Positions 48,103 through 60,901 of a stretch of 64,000 bases of DNA are shown in pieces. The position numbers and the translations under genes are program-made. Source of the DNA: Plotosus lineatus (taxonomy: Eukaryota; Chordata; Actinopteri; Siluriformes; Plotosidae). The notes beneath the pieces were generated by a model, which was given only the letters and a program-made list of their open reading frames with translations, was not told the origin of the DNA and did no database searches. Where the stretch lies: positions 36,836,064 to 36,900,063 of the forward strand of contig CM045734.1 in assembly GCA_024760905.1 (NCBI GenBank), given 5' to 3'. The first letter of the stretch is position 1. Every line of letters starts with the position of its first letter.

Positions 48103-50337
48103 TACTACAGTATGTATTATGCACGGACAGGACTCTCATGTGTACAGCGATGACGGATATTAATTCTTGTTCCTTGAAGGCACATAAAATCACAATGTAA
48201 ATGCAGGTCCATGGGTCGAGATGACATGCACACAGGTCAAGATTCTGAAATTCCTCAGAAAAGTCTGATCTTCATCATCAGCCTGATACATAATGACGTT
48301 TTATATTGACTAGCAATTGACTACACCACTACACCTTTAATCCAAGCATGTCATGTCTTGTGGTATACTTGCTAAATAGTCTTTAAAGCAAATAAGACAG
48401 GCTTTGACTGTAATCCGGACAAATTAAATATTTTTTTTATGTAATCCATCAAACCACAAAGCTCTTAATCCGTTAATACGCATGTTGCACAAAACACTTA
48501 GAATGACTGTATAAAATCCTAGGTCACTCTTAAATATACTTAGCGCAGTTCTAATTCTGACTATAAAAACAGTTTATACAGTAATGCACATGGTGGTGGT
48601 GGTGGTGGTGGTGTTTGGGCGGAGTTGAGGATTTTTCTGCTCTCGTGTTTAGGAGTTCAGCAGAATGTTCAGAACGGCCCGGGCGATGATTTCAATTTCC
48701 CGTCATTACCTTTATTTAAAGCCTAATCTTTGCTATTAGGTCATTGATCAATGTCACGAACAGAGATCATAATAACGGCGTGAGGATACAGTGGCTTTTA
48801 TTTTCCAAAACAGGGACAAAGGAGTGTCGTCTTAACCCGTTATGGCTCAGACGTTCCTTCCACCAGTAATTACATACACCAGCTCTACTTGAGTACTACC
48901 TGAATAATTCATAGTAGTTTCTGAATAATAAGCATCAAACTATGTAACTGAATTACAAGGTCCACCCACCCAAAAAAAAAAAAAAGGCCTGATGATAAAC
49001 AACAAATCATTTTATAAAGGGCAGCAAGTCTGAAAACATACAAACATATTGAACGTATTGAACTTCTCAAAATGAGAAATCTAGAACAGATAAATATCAA
49101 CCAGTGCGAGATTTCTCGGGTTTCTCGCCTATTGGAAAGCCAGAAGTGCGGTATCCTGTTGCATTGTAGGTTACAGGCCACAGCAGGGGCTTTTTGATGC
49201 ATAAGCTGGAAGCTGGAAGACAACATACCGAGCAGCCGCTTTTTCAAGCGCCAATGAGTACAGAGATACCAGAGCAAACATGTTCTAATCATCCCACAAG
49301 CCCTTAGTCAAACACAGCATTAGCAGATGCCACGCTCGCCTCTCCTACCGAGCATTAGCATCTAAATCTGTACGTCTGAGAGAGCACGACCTGAAGACAC
49401 ACAGGCGTCTGAATGAGGGAACACAACACAAACGGAGGTGAATAAATCTCACAGATGAGGTTAGGTTAGGGCAGTTATCTGCTGTTAACCTTAACGAGAC
49501 CGTACGAACCAAAAACAGAAACTGAACTCGGTTTAACTGCGTAACGTTTTATCGTGGTCGCACTCCAGGTGTCGCGTAATGTTCGTCCTCAACCTCGTAT
49601 GCCAGAAAAAAAACACCCAGCTAGAAAGTTGAAAATTTGACTAATTTCGAGCTGGGGTTTAAAAAAATAAAAATAAAGTCTGGCGAGGTGAATTATTCTA
49701 CTTCGGCTGCAATGTTCAATTGTTAAAACCTACTCAAGAGCTGACCTTGAAACTTTACAGGTTCACCTGCTTTGCTGTAGGCGTCTCTGAAATACCTCGA
49801 GGCAAAACGTGAATGGAGGGGAGGAAAAAAAAAAAAAACTTTCTCTTTGTTCTTCTGTGCCCTGTACTCTTCCGTGCCTTTATCTGCAAAGTTCAGTGAG
49901 GAGTCAGTGGGACACGGCGAGGTGTTACCTTAAGCAGGAGAAGAAGACGGTGTAAAAACACCCTATTAAAATGGCATTGACTAATGAGCGCTTTAGTGGA
50001 AGAAGGATTCCTCGCTGCTGGGAGACGGCAGGAAAACACGGCCTTGTCCTGAACGATGTGTCTCAAAGGCACACACTGGTCCTGGATTAGAATCAACGGT
50101 GATAACGACTGGCCTGTGTACTATATCTGGCAACCCTGAACTAACTCTCATCTGATGGGTGTGCTTCATCTCACACACGTGAGCCATGTTCAGCATTGAT
50201 TTGTCAATTTCTAAATCCACCAGAAGCATTTTATACATTATTATGTACCCCACCTGCTTCAGAATGAAATTCAACTTTAATAAATAATTTTAATAAACAA
50301 ATTATTTTGTAGACTAAAAAAAAAAAAAAAAAAAAAA

Positions 50338-50650
50338 AGATGCCAGCATACTTGTTAGTACTCTCATCTCAAAGCAAGAAGGTCGTGAGTTTCTGGATAG
50401 GGAATCTCTGTGTGGTGTTTTCATGTTCTACATGTGCGTGAGCAGGTTTCATCCAGATGCTCCTGTTTCCACCCACTTTACAAAGAAATGCACATTACGA
50501 CAGATAAGCTCAATTGCCCGAAGGTTTGAGTGTGAATTGTTGTGCAAGCTCTTGCACTGATAGTCTGGCGAGCTGTTCAGGATGTACCCCATCTTTGCCC
50601 AGAGTCGGCTGAGATGGACTCCAGTCTCCCCACAACCCTGATAAAAGATA
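50338..50650 (+). mobile_element. tRNA-headed SINE with L2-like 3' half, old copy
   Basis: Degenerate tRNA-like head (TTGTTAGTACTCTCATCTCA, GAAGGTCGTGAGTTTCTGG), then TGTGGTGTTTTCATGTTC, CTCAATTGCCCGAAGGTTTG and TAGTCTGGCGAGCTGTTCAG ... GGCTGAGATGGACTCCAG. This is the usual order of teleost tRNA/L2 SINEs. It lies right after an A24 run that belongs to neighbouring sequence. Confidence 0.65.
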
Positions 50651-51264
50651 ACACTGTCTGGGATACAAAAAAAAAAAGCTATCGTCCTAGAATTTTCATT
50701 TCCGTACATCACCATAGTCTGAAATGCCTGTCAGGTGCATGGTACAGAACTGTAGGACAGTTAATTCAGGTTTTATACAAATACACTGGAAGGCTCAGCA
50801 AGCTCATGCCACCTTGAGGTGAAATTCAATTCCATTATTAATTTGGTAGCAAGTGGCACCAAACAGGCAAGCCAACAGAGTGTGCTATAACATGAGTCAT
50901 ATGATGTAGTATGCAATTACTCAACCAAACACACACAGAGAGAGAGAGAGAGGGGGGGGGGTGTCTTCTCTACTCATTATTATTATTTTTTTGCAAAGAG
51001 ATGCACATGCTCTTTAATTGCTGCAGCATTATGGGAGAGTGTTCTTTGATCTTTCACCGTGCTGCTCAAACAGGGGCCACATATGGTTTGGGGGTGGTCT
51101 TCGATCCTGACCTAGCCCCTTCACAGGACACACTGGTCGACTTCCAGAGACCTGTGTCGACTCCTAACAGCAAGCTGACAACTTCATTAGCCTCGCTCAG
51201 TAGCGGTTTTCCTAGCATCCTTACCACACGCAAACAACACCTAACACACAGATCTATTGTGTAT

Positions 51265-51268
<4 letters not shown>

Positions 51269-51351
<83 letters not shown>
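51269..51351. repeat. (CA)n microsatellite
   Basis: Pure, about 41 units; one of the longest perfect tracts here. Confidence 0.95.
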
Positions 51352-51622
51352 AATAGCATAAGAAAAAAGGCTGTAAGTCTCCTAGTACTAAATGAATGTA
51401 GAATTATATGAACAAAAGAAAAGGATTGATTCTGAGAGCTCAGTCAGTCAATCTTACACACTTCTTCCAAATTTATTTTTTTCTCGCCATAAACCAGTAT
51501 CATATCCATCACTCCTGCCAGCGTCTGAAACTCATTCCTATCAGAAACACCTGAAAATTCAAATTCAACCAAATCCAGCTTTCTTATGTAGGTGGTATGT
51601 GAGAATCAATCCCAGATTGATC

Positions 51623-51625
<3 letters not shown>

Positions 51626-51688
<63 letters not shown>
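51626..51688. repeat. (TG)n microsatellite
   Basis: Inverted relative to the (CA)n at 51269, 274 bp away; ends in GCGCGCG. Confidence 0.95.
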
Positions 51689-51697
<9 letters not shown>

Positions 51698-51854
51698 ATT
51701 TTTATTGTCAAAGGATTGATGATTGATTCATTTTTCATCTGATGAGTCAGGTGGAGCGCATACACACGAGCATGAGGAGTAGAATTTAAATTTTACACCA
51801 GAGTCACAATTTGTATTTTCCCTCTCATCTGTGCCTACACTGTATTATAATCTA

Positions 51855-52788
51855 CAGTTTTTACCGTTTTTTGTGATGGTTCAGTTCCGGCCCTTCTTGC
51901 GGATCAAGAAAATCCACAAGTTATTGACGCGGTTTTAAAACCCTATGTATGATATGCTTCTTAAACACAGTCTATAGACTTTACCTGCTCATTAATACAG
52001 TAATAGGGCAGTGGTGGTCTAGTGGATAGGGCGCAGGATCGCTGATCCTAAGGTTGGGGGTTCGAGTCCCTACAGGGTTGTCACCGTCCCCCCCAGTGCA
52101 GCTAACTGGGTTATCAAAGGCGGATATGTATGGTGAGAGGCATGTAAAAGAACCATTACTGACTTTCGTAAAAAGAGTAGGCTGCAAAGCTGTCAGCGTG
52201 TTTCTGTCAGTCTAGGAACCACCACAGCCCTCTCAGCCAGCTGAGCCACCGTGAAAGGGACCTAGGCCTAGAGAGCAGGGATCAGCTAGCGTGAACTGTC
52301 TCTCGCTATACAAAAATACTCAGCGCAGGCAAGGATAAATAACTCTTCACTATCTTCGAATTCGAAGAACAGAGCCATCAATACAGTAATAACGTAGAAA
52401 ATGTAGTAATGATTAAGTAAAAACTTTTTAATTTTATACTGTGATATACTGTATTTATGAATAAATAAAGCACTTAGGCTTCTTACCAGAAGCTAGAGAA
52501 GATGCAGAGCGTTTGAATGACATCATAGGGCTTAAATACTTTTTAAAAACTTTTAAAAATTAAAAACATACTAAAAATTTACTTCACAATTCAAGCAATC
52601 ACGTTGATAAGGAGGAAAAAAGAGGTGTACACATCATCTGCAACCAATCAGTAGGAGGGAGAAACAAAAGCTCTCAGCCACTGGCTAAATTTGAATCACG
52701 TGCCAGTTACTTCCAGGGTTTGTCGCCAATCCACGAGTATGCAGGGTCACGAGCGCTGAAAGGTGAATGAATGGTCAAGGGTCTACTG
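51855..52788 (-). mobile_element. Tigger-like DNA element relic, interrupted by a SINE
   Basis: On the minus strand it starts CAGTAGACCCTTGACC at 52788, just before TA, and ends ...AAAACTG at 51855, after TA. A minus-strand start near 52510 gives MSFKRSASSLASGKKPK, which resembles Tigger transposase N-termini, then decays. A 374-bp SINE (52006-52379) sits inside. The two ends match each other only weakly, so the outer limits are approximate. Confidence 0.55.
52006..52379 (+). mobile_element. tRNA-derived SINE, same head but a third, unrelated tail (374 bp)
   Basis: The head and body match the 12673 copy through AAAGAACCATTACTGACTTT and GCGTGTTTCTGTC. It then continues AGTCTAGGAACCACCACAGC and GTGAAAGGGACCTAGGCC, and ends near TCGAATTCGAAG. 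A perfect 12-bp target duplication AATACAGTAATA (51994-52005 and 52380-52391) shows that the whole unit was inserted at once. Confidence 0.8.
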
Positions 52789-53736
52789 TATTTGCTTTTA
52801 GTATGTACTAATCAGAAGCGGTGCGAGCTGATTGGTCTGTTATCTCTAGAATAAAAAGTCACTCTTCTGAGTAGATAATGCCTGAATCTGGCAAACAATC
52901 AGTTTGTCAGTTACATGAAGCAGGAAGGGTCACCATTATCATGCTTTAAAAAGGAAAAATTAGCCATAAACTTCACTTTCAAAGTTCCATTTGTTTTTCT
53001 CGTGTTTCCGCATAGCAACACATAAATAACATGTTCACTGTTGCTGCGTCTGGCTGTGGGGGGCTGTGTATGTCTAATTCTGGGTGAAGTCTTAACTTTA
53101 AAAAGTTGAAAATAAAATATAAAAAATTTTTTTAAGTGTTTTCTGTGGTGTTGTCCCTGTGAAGTATATACAAAACACCCCAGGGTTGGAGGATATCACA
53201 GAGCTTCTTTTTTGTTTGCCTGTTTTTAACTATATTGCATTAATCATGCAACATAAATTTATTGTGGAATTAAAAGAAAAGCCTTCCAAATGCTCCCGTT
53301 ACACTAAAAATATGGCAATATTGGATTATCAGATGAAAGAAAAGAGTGAAATCCAGAAAGTAGGACATAGATCCATCAGTTCCAATAAGCCAACATAACA
53401 GCAACAATAACAGTATATAGGTATTAGACTAACAAATCAGATATAAACTATGTACAACATAAAACTAAGCACATCTGCACATAATACATTACATTTACAT
53501 AAGTCAGATCAGTCTGCTCGTTTACATGAACACATGATATATATCCCAGTACATTTTAGGCACAACACTTTCGTGTTACATATTTATTCAGCATCACTCC
53601 TACCCCCACTTTTCAAAGTACAATGGCGCCCCGTGCAATGATTAATTGTTATTTACATTTTTTTCCATGAAGATGGTTTTTATATTAAAAAAAACAGAAT
53701 GGACAAAAATTGTGCATTTCGTTAAGTTTGGGTAAA

Positions 53737-54506
53737 CAGTCACCCCTTGAATTTCACGGATAATATAGACTAGACCTGGCCGCGATAATCGAAAAACCGC
53801 GAAGTAGGATCACCCCTCTTATTTCTACCATACGTATATGTTTTCGCGTCTATACAATATCAGGAAGTGTATATTAAACGTTGCACAGTTATATGCATAT
53901 GTAAATACTGTAATGTATTAATATTTAAATAGAATTTATATATAAATACTTTAAGTACTGTACTCACCTCTAACAATAGCTCTTATCTGCTTGATCTTAA
54001 TCTTAGTCTTTTTTTTATGTAACGCAAGGTAGATTCATTTATGCCGTAATGGCGTGCTAGATGGGCATACGTATTGCCCGCCATCAGCAAATCTAGCAAC
54101 TTCACTTTTTGGGTCACCGTCATCATATTTCGCTTTTTCTTGGGCTCATTGGATGCCTGAGATGGTACAGGACGTTCACAAACACTATAAGATCACAAAA
54201 TCACAAAAATTCCGCGGGAATGTGCGAGGCTACAGCGTCACGCGTCTAAGCCAATCAACTTGCGAGATTGGGTTGAGTGGGCGGTCCCTGCCTGAACTGG
54301 GACTGGAGGAGGGGCACTTCAGTCTGTCATTTGTAAACAATGGACGCAGCCTGCCTTGGGTCCCTGCCTTCCGCTTGTGTACATGCGAGTTTTAGCGCGA
54401 ATTTTGAAATTTTTTATGAATATTTTTTGATTTTGGATACTTATGGAAAATACCGCGATGCACCGAGGCCGCAAAATTCAAGTCGCGAAGTGGCGAGTGA
54501 CAACTG
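53737..54506 (-). mobile_element. Tigger/pogo-like DNA transposon, internally deleted, parent-like relative of the CAGGGATCCC MITEs
   Basis: Reads on the minus strand from CAGTTGTCACTCGCCACTTC at 54506 down to ...GGGGTGACTG at 53737, followed by TA at the 54507 end. The 5' 55 bp align with the start of the MITE family (shared ACTTCGCG, TGCGGC, GTGCATCGCGG and AATATTCAT), and near the 3' end it shares GGGGTGATCCTACTTCGCGG exactly with the MITEs. It carries the helix-turn-helix remnant described separately. It is 770 bp, against more than 2 kb for intact Tigger elements. Confidence 0.75.
53983..54192 (-). pseudogene. Pogo/Tigger transposase remnant: CENP-B/Psq-type helix-turn-helix
   Basis: Seen: a 69-residue minus-strand open frame between stops, too short for usual ORF lists. 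It has a basic N-terminal patch (NEPKKKRNMM), then TVTQKVKLLDLLMAGNT, then YAHLARHYGINESTLRYIKK. The pattern of a helix, a turn with LARHYGIN, and a recognition helix STLRYIKK is that of the CENP-B_N/Psq domain at the start of pogo/Tigger transposases. Known: this domain binds the element ends. The rest of the transposase (second HTH and DDE catalytic core) is missing; the frame ends after a short basic tail, so the copy cannot move itself. It lies inside the 770-bp element at 53737-54506. Confidence 0.75.
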
Positions 54507-54567
54507 TAATTCCCAATTGAACTCCAATTTTAACCCATCCAAAGTAAACACAAAACTTACACAGTGA

Positions 54568-54752
54568 GCAGACACACTCGGAGTAGTTGGCAGCCACATT
54601 GCGGCACCCGGAGAGTAGTTGGGGGTTGGTGCCATACTCAAGCCCACTTCAACACACTTCCATTGTTACCATGCACTTTTCCTGCCAGGTTGAGATTCGA
54701 ACCAGCAACCCTTAGGTTCCAAACCCACTTCTCTAATCATAAGGCCAAAAAA
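54568..54752 (-). mobile_element. tRNA-derived SINE fragment, related to the copy at 32524
   Basis: On the minus strand: TTATGATTAGAGAAGTGGGT, AAGGGTTGCTGGTTCGAATC, and GGAAAAGTGCATGG, then CTTGAGTATGGCACC. The order is the same as the element at 32524, with GGTTCGAATCTC as B-box. Confidence 0.65.
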
Positions 54753-57700
54753 GTGCCCCAAAACTGAATAGTCGAACTTACCTCCAGCACATTAATTATT
54801 AATTATCATCATGTCATGGAATGGTCATCACGATCTCTCAGTCTCTCTCTCTCTCTCTCTCTCCCTCCCCTCCCCCTCTCCTCACACAGACACCAAAAAT
54901 AATTTTCTCTAATGAAGATGTTAAGTGAGTCAGTTTCTCTCATGTTAGTCTAACCAGCCCAAACAAAAGATACTCTTTAGTCATGTCCACATATATTCAA
55001 GCCTAACGTCAGATTGAGAGAAGAAGTGAGAAATAAAACATGACAGGACAAGCTGTAATATGAGAGTAATCAAGAACAGAGCGGTGCAAAGCAGTCTCAC
55101 ACAAAGATTTGCAGGATTATGATTCTTATCCCACAGCAATTTGCCAAAAATTACAATTTGTGAAACAATGATAATAATAAAAAAAAGAATACTAAAATAA
55201 GCAAAATATTCAGCAGAAAATTCATAGGCTTGGGATGGGAACGGGGTCAGGACACTGACACCCATACTCCTATTATAATTTTTATATAATGATCTTGCAA
55301 TGTGGTTAGCAGATAAATTCTATATTATTATAAGCATGTGATTTAAATTCTAGCTGACACTACACTCAGAGCTGCTGTTCCAGAAAACTAATCAACCCCT
55401 TTTGTTCGATAGGATTCCAGAATTCACCATCACTACGGTATAAATATAACCATCCGCATAATCAGTCATATAAATTACATAAGAAAGCACATTTAGAATT
55501 TCAGCGTCTTCATCCGGATCTGTAGCTAAAATATTCTTTGCCTGCTGAGTGAAATAAAAAGTCAGCAACTTACAAATCCTATTATCTATTAATAATAAAC
55601 GTTGCTGAATAATACACATTCTCACATTTTTAACCCCTGAATACAAATTCTCACACTGTCACATTGTTCTAAGTACTTGCCAACGTTTAATGGTGAATTT
55701 TTCCTTCCTGGAAGATCACCATGCATTGTTTCTAATGCATATATTAACTTTTTCATAACGCAATCTTTCCATTGTATTTCCAGTCAAGGGATTAATATCA
55801 AGTGTCTCGTAATTATTAGATTATGGAAATGCAGGCGCGATATCAGCCTCTTGTTAACACGAGTAAGGCAGAACAAATAAAGTCAAAAACATACTGTAGC
55901 TTAACCACCTGCAAATATGGAAACGGGAGAAAAACAGTGTAAACCCGCACAGCAAATTCACAACACGTTCTGAAAGTGTCTCAGATGGATTTCTATCCAA
56001 GGATAATAACATAGTTGCGGTCGAGAAGGAAAGACCACCTGTATTCTGAAAATGTACTTATTTTGACAAGACGGACAAACAGGTGGAGAAAATTGTAATC
56101 GATTTCAGATACTCAACCTATTAAAAAAAAAAAAAAAAAAAAAAGGGCCACAGCAACATAAAGCTCGCCAGCTGAAGGCAGCCTGAGGACTCAGTGAGAC
56201 TGCCATGCTATAGTAAAGTAAATCAACAAAATTCTGATGGCAGAGGGAAGCATTAGCGAAAGAGCCCTGCATCTAGCAGTGTCAGGTAATTCCAGGGATC
56301 TCATACATTGACAGACACACTGTGGCTTTTGCAGAGACAGCATCAATAAGTTCCTCAGTGTTTCCTGAGAAGATCTTTGAGGCTGATAGGCAGAGTGGGC
56401 CAGTCTTGTCTGCAAATGTCAAAAGTTAAAGGATGTTGAGGAAGCAGATGACACCAGATGATCAACTCTTGGGAAAAGTTGATGGATACTGCTATGTAAC
56501 AGTAATGGGGTGGGGGGGGTGGGGGTGGGGGGTGGGGGGAATCAACTATAACCACCAACTAATTCCGAGAACCTAGTGAGCGGAAAAGGGTGTCAGTGGG
56601 TCACAAGGGTTTGTTTTGACCTCAGCCATGCAGCTAATATTGTACCAGCGAGATTATTTGGTTTTAAAGAACAAGAAGTTTTGCGAAAATACAACACGGT
56701 GCTCGAAGTTCCCTTAGGACATCAGAAGCGAATGTGTGGATATAGGTAGGTCACTGCTAGCAACAGCACTAAAGCCTGCTGTGCCAACCCAAGGGGCTTA
56801 AACAGGGCTAAAGTTAATAATCTCCCAAGGACAGACTGTGATTCCATGTCAGATCATTCCCAAGTCTGCTTCAAGTCTATCCCCAGCTGTGCACAAACCA
56901 GCGATACATATAAACACACAGACACACACATGCTACATCTAGAATGCCCTTCTAAACCACCTCTAATTTTCTCTTTGGATCTGAGAAGGTATTTGCCAGC
57001 ACCACTATGCCTATAAGCAAAGAACCTCCCAATTAAACTTGGATAATGTAGCACACCACAGGGCAGAGATGGTAAAACTTCATTTAAAGGAAGCCAGATA
57101 TTTTTTCCACTTCAGCCTGGAGCACTATGATGACCGAATGGTCTATCACTTAAGTGAAACAGCCTCAAACCTTGAAGGAGCAATATTTTGACACATCTGG
57201 AAATAGATGATTTTTCACAGCAAAACTTAATAGCATAATCGTCCAATCACGCCGCTCTGTCACACCACTTAAACATGTTGAAAGTGTTTCAATACAAGCC
57301 TTCCACTCCATGGACAATAACAAACACATGAACCACAACTCACAAAACAGTCTCCACATGCTCATCTTCCTGCATTTTTATTTCAGAGAGAGGATTACAG
57401 TGGATATGTACTTTGATTTGGTGTTTAAAATGAGCTCAACAATTGAAAGCTACTCCACCAATACGTTCACCTTGAAAGGGAATTCGAGCTCTCTATTATG
57501 TTTTAGGGGAATGTTTGAGAAGGTGGTGATGTTATACAAGACAGGACTTCATGTATAACAAAGGAGTACTTGGCTGGTGTGCATGAGAGGCCTGAAGCAG
57601 AAAAGACAAAAAAAAAAAAAGAAAAGTACACCTCGTAAAAGGAAAGAGTTCTGGGGGGAAGGAAATAGGCATTTCAGAACGAAGTCCATCATATCCAAGT

Positions 57701-59650
57701 TAATAAAGAACAAGTCTTATTAAATGGAAGGAAATATTTAATTAAAAACATAATTCATAAGTGACTATAAAATATCACAGTGCAAATTCCTGCTTAATTC
57801 AATATGTACCATGTGACCAACAAGTGATGGTGATAAAGTGGGAATCTATTCCACATGGTAATAAGCAGCGAAAGAGCATGACCCAGAAAGCAAAACCAGG
57901 GGCAAAGATTGCCCATGTCACACGGTTTCAATCATTTTCTCAAGTGAATAATGTGCTGTGCCGTGTAAATCCGTCAGACTCTGCAGTCAGAAACTAATTA
58001 AGCCATTTGAAATAACATTGCAGGTACCTGTATGCAATCTAGCCTAGTGCCGCTGATGAGTCTTTCAAGGCCCGAGGCCAACTTCAAAAAGCTTGCTAAA
58101 AAAGCTGCAGAATTTTAATTGAACATGAAAACCTGAAGAGACTCCTAGTACCCTTCCTCCAACAACAGCAAAAGGTTAAGCATGCCCCCAGAACATAGGC
58201 TTCTCTAGTTCATCTTCAATTCCAAAAGAGGACAAAAGACCCAAAGGGAACTTTTGATGAATCGACCAAGTTCTGAAGCTGTTGCTCTGCATGTACCAAG
58301 AAAACAGTCTAAAGTTAATATCTAACACAACCACACCAAAAACTAAACAAGCATCACAGGACATCCAGATGCTTCGCGTGTAACTACGGTAATATCATTT
58401 TCTAAATCTACTGCATTTCTCTGTGCATTTACACTCAAGGTAGGAAGCAAGTTTCCTTAACCAGAAGCAGTCAGATCTTAAACAAAGTCAACCGCAGCTC
58501 ACAGCTAAAGTAGGGTTGATGATTATATAGGAGATGGATGCATGTTTCACGCGCCGAGAAGCGGCGCTTATTAATCAATCTCCCATAGCCACAAAGCAAA
58601 GCAGTCTAGCGCTGCAGGAGCTTCTGTCAGGCTGGTGCTTCCTGTGGATGCGGAATGAGGCTATTTACAACTGAGGGCAGGAGCCCAGGGAGCCATCTCT
58701 CACTGGCCTTGTGGCGTCTTCGGCTGCAGAGAGGCTTGCTCGCTCGTTGTTTTTGTTTTTGGATACAATTGTTCCCACGATAGCCTCCAGCACAGTTCCA
58801 GTTCAGTAAAAAGATTGATATTCTGCTCAGAGGTGGCCACAAGAAAAGCACAGGAATCACTGCAGTATGATTCATAAGCTCTTGAAAATAGTCATTAGGG
58901 GATAAGTTCTAAAAAAAAAAAATCTATTCTACAGTATTAAACATCTGTTTGAGGTTTAACACTAGCAATGCCCAACTCAAACGAATCGTTGTTGGAACTG
59001 AATTACTTGGATTTATACTGTGTTATTACTTCAAGAGTCGTACAGACATTATACTGCCCTAGCTTACACATGCTCAGACTCAAATTTTTGGGGTGCAATT
59101 TATATTCCCCAGACTGAAGCAGAATCCAAAGACTTTCCTCTTCTAGACTGTGTCTATACAAACACTTCACCCGTCTCTGTACTTTGCATGGATCACCTTC
59201 TGCAGAACTTCTTGGCATTGGATTACTTATGCACTTAGGTTTGTAACTTCTGATTGCCTTTTTATTGTCCATCCACTTAGTTGGAAACACCCCTTTTCAC
59301 TCAAGATTTTACAAGCTTGCACCTAACTTCACTCTTTTAGAGAAGGAGTCCTTGCACGGGTTTGCTGGGACTCTGAGTCTTCAACTTGACTATATTGACT
59401 ACAGGCAAATTTATATGAATGTGTCAAACCAGCCATCTCATTCACAGAAAGAGTTTGGAATCGAATCTCATTCCCCTATTTAAGACTGACTGTGCATAAT
59501 CACTTCAGCTTGACATATGAAGTTCTAACTCATTTATCATGAGTGATGAATTAGCAGGAATAACATCACTCTTTTGTGTCTACATTGAATCAGAAATTTA
59601 AAAAATGTAAACGTACAATAAGCAAATTAATCATTTTCATCATGTAATTA

Positions 59651-60128
59651 CAGTGATCCCTCGCGATTTCGTGCTTCAGTTTCGGCAGCTTCAGTGCATC
59701 ACGGGTTTTTCAAAAATATTCATCAAAAAATAAATAAATAAGGAAATTAAGGAAGAATAGGGGAAAACATAAGGAAAATGACACAAAACAAGGCCAATTA
59801 TACAAAAAAAAACCCCACCAAACAAACAAACAAAAAAAAAAAACCGAACCCAAAACCCCCCAACAAAACTACTTACATTTTTAAGTGAGGTGCACGTCTG
59901 TATGTGTGTGCATTTATATTTTATTAACATCTTATGCATGATTTTTGAATGTTTAATTGTTATTATAAGCATTTATAGCATTGAATATGTATTTATTGAC
60001 ATTATATACACATATACATGTACGTTTCCGTCAGTCGGGGTTGATCCTACTTCGCAGAAATCGGCAGTCGTGCGCGGTGGGGGTGTGTGTCTCGGTCTCC
60101 ATTAACCGCAGAAAGTGAGGGATCCCTG
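59651..60128 (+). mobile_element. Pogo-like MITE, copy 8
   Basis: CAGTGATCCCTCGCGATTTCG after TA, and AGTGAGGGATCCCTG at the right end (followed by TG, one base off TA). Full-length body with little decay. Confidence 0.9.
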
Positions 60129-60836
60129 TGTTCACCTTTATTTCGCTTTTGGAATTTCAGTAACCCTGCAAAGCCAAAATATGAGACAACTTGGGAACAC
60201 GTTTTCCCCAAACCACCTGCCAAACCGCAGGGCATAACCAAGTGGTCACCATGGAGGCAGCCCTATCACCTCATGCACTATTCTCAGTGGGTACTATGCC
60301 CCCATATCCCCTGCCCTCAGAACACACAAGCCAGGCTGGCAGCAGAGCATGTCCCTGAAGTGGGTCGCCCTTCGGCTGTGCGAGTGAGCTCTACTCCCTA
60401 TTCTGCCGGAAATGACTGAGTCTCTGGCACCCCTTGGCTCACGGGAGGAGGTTGAGGGCTTGACTAAGAGCGATTGGACCTTTCTAGGTCAGATCCCCCG
60501 ACACTGCTCAGTTGGTAACAAACAGAAAAGACAATAAATAAACCAGTGACGTTGGGGAACAGGAGCTACCTGCTATACTTTCTCTGCTTGTCACAGCTTC
60601 TGCATGGTACTACAAGCATTTACAATTATTGTTATTCTCTGATTTTTTTTTTTTTTTTTTTACCATTTGTTCTCATGTTCACAACTCCACTCGGAATCCT
60701 TCCCATACACACCCTGGCTGCTATAGAGAAATATCAGCATGCAGACTTCAATGACAGTAGAAGTGGAAAGGGGGGAGAGAGCAAGAGAGGTTGAAACTGG
60801 GTCAGATAAACTGCATTTGATTCATTCTGGTCAGAG

Positions 60837-60900
<64 letters not shown>
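60837..60900. repeat. (GA)n microsatellite
   Basis: Pure for about 55 bp, then AAAGAG. Confidence 0.95.

Positions 60901-60901
<1 letters not shown>

Noticed and set aside
60087..60419. 110-codon plus-strand frame
   Set aside because: The first third is the MITE terminus. The remainder looks unusual (TTWEHVFPKPPAKPQ) but I could not match it to any retroelement or host protein, and it lacks splice support.
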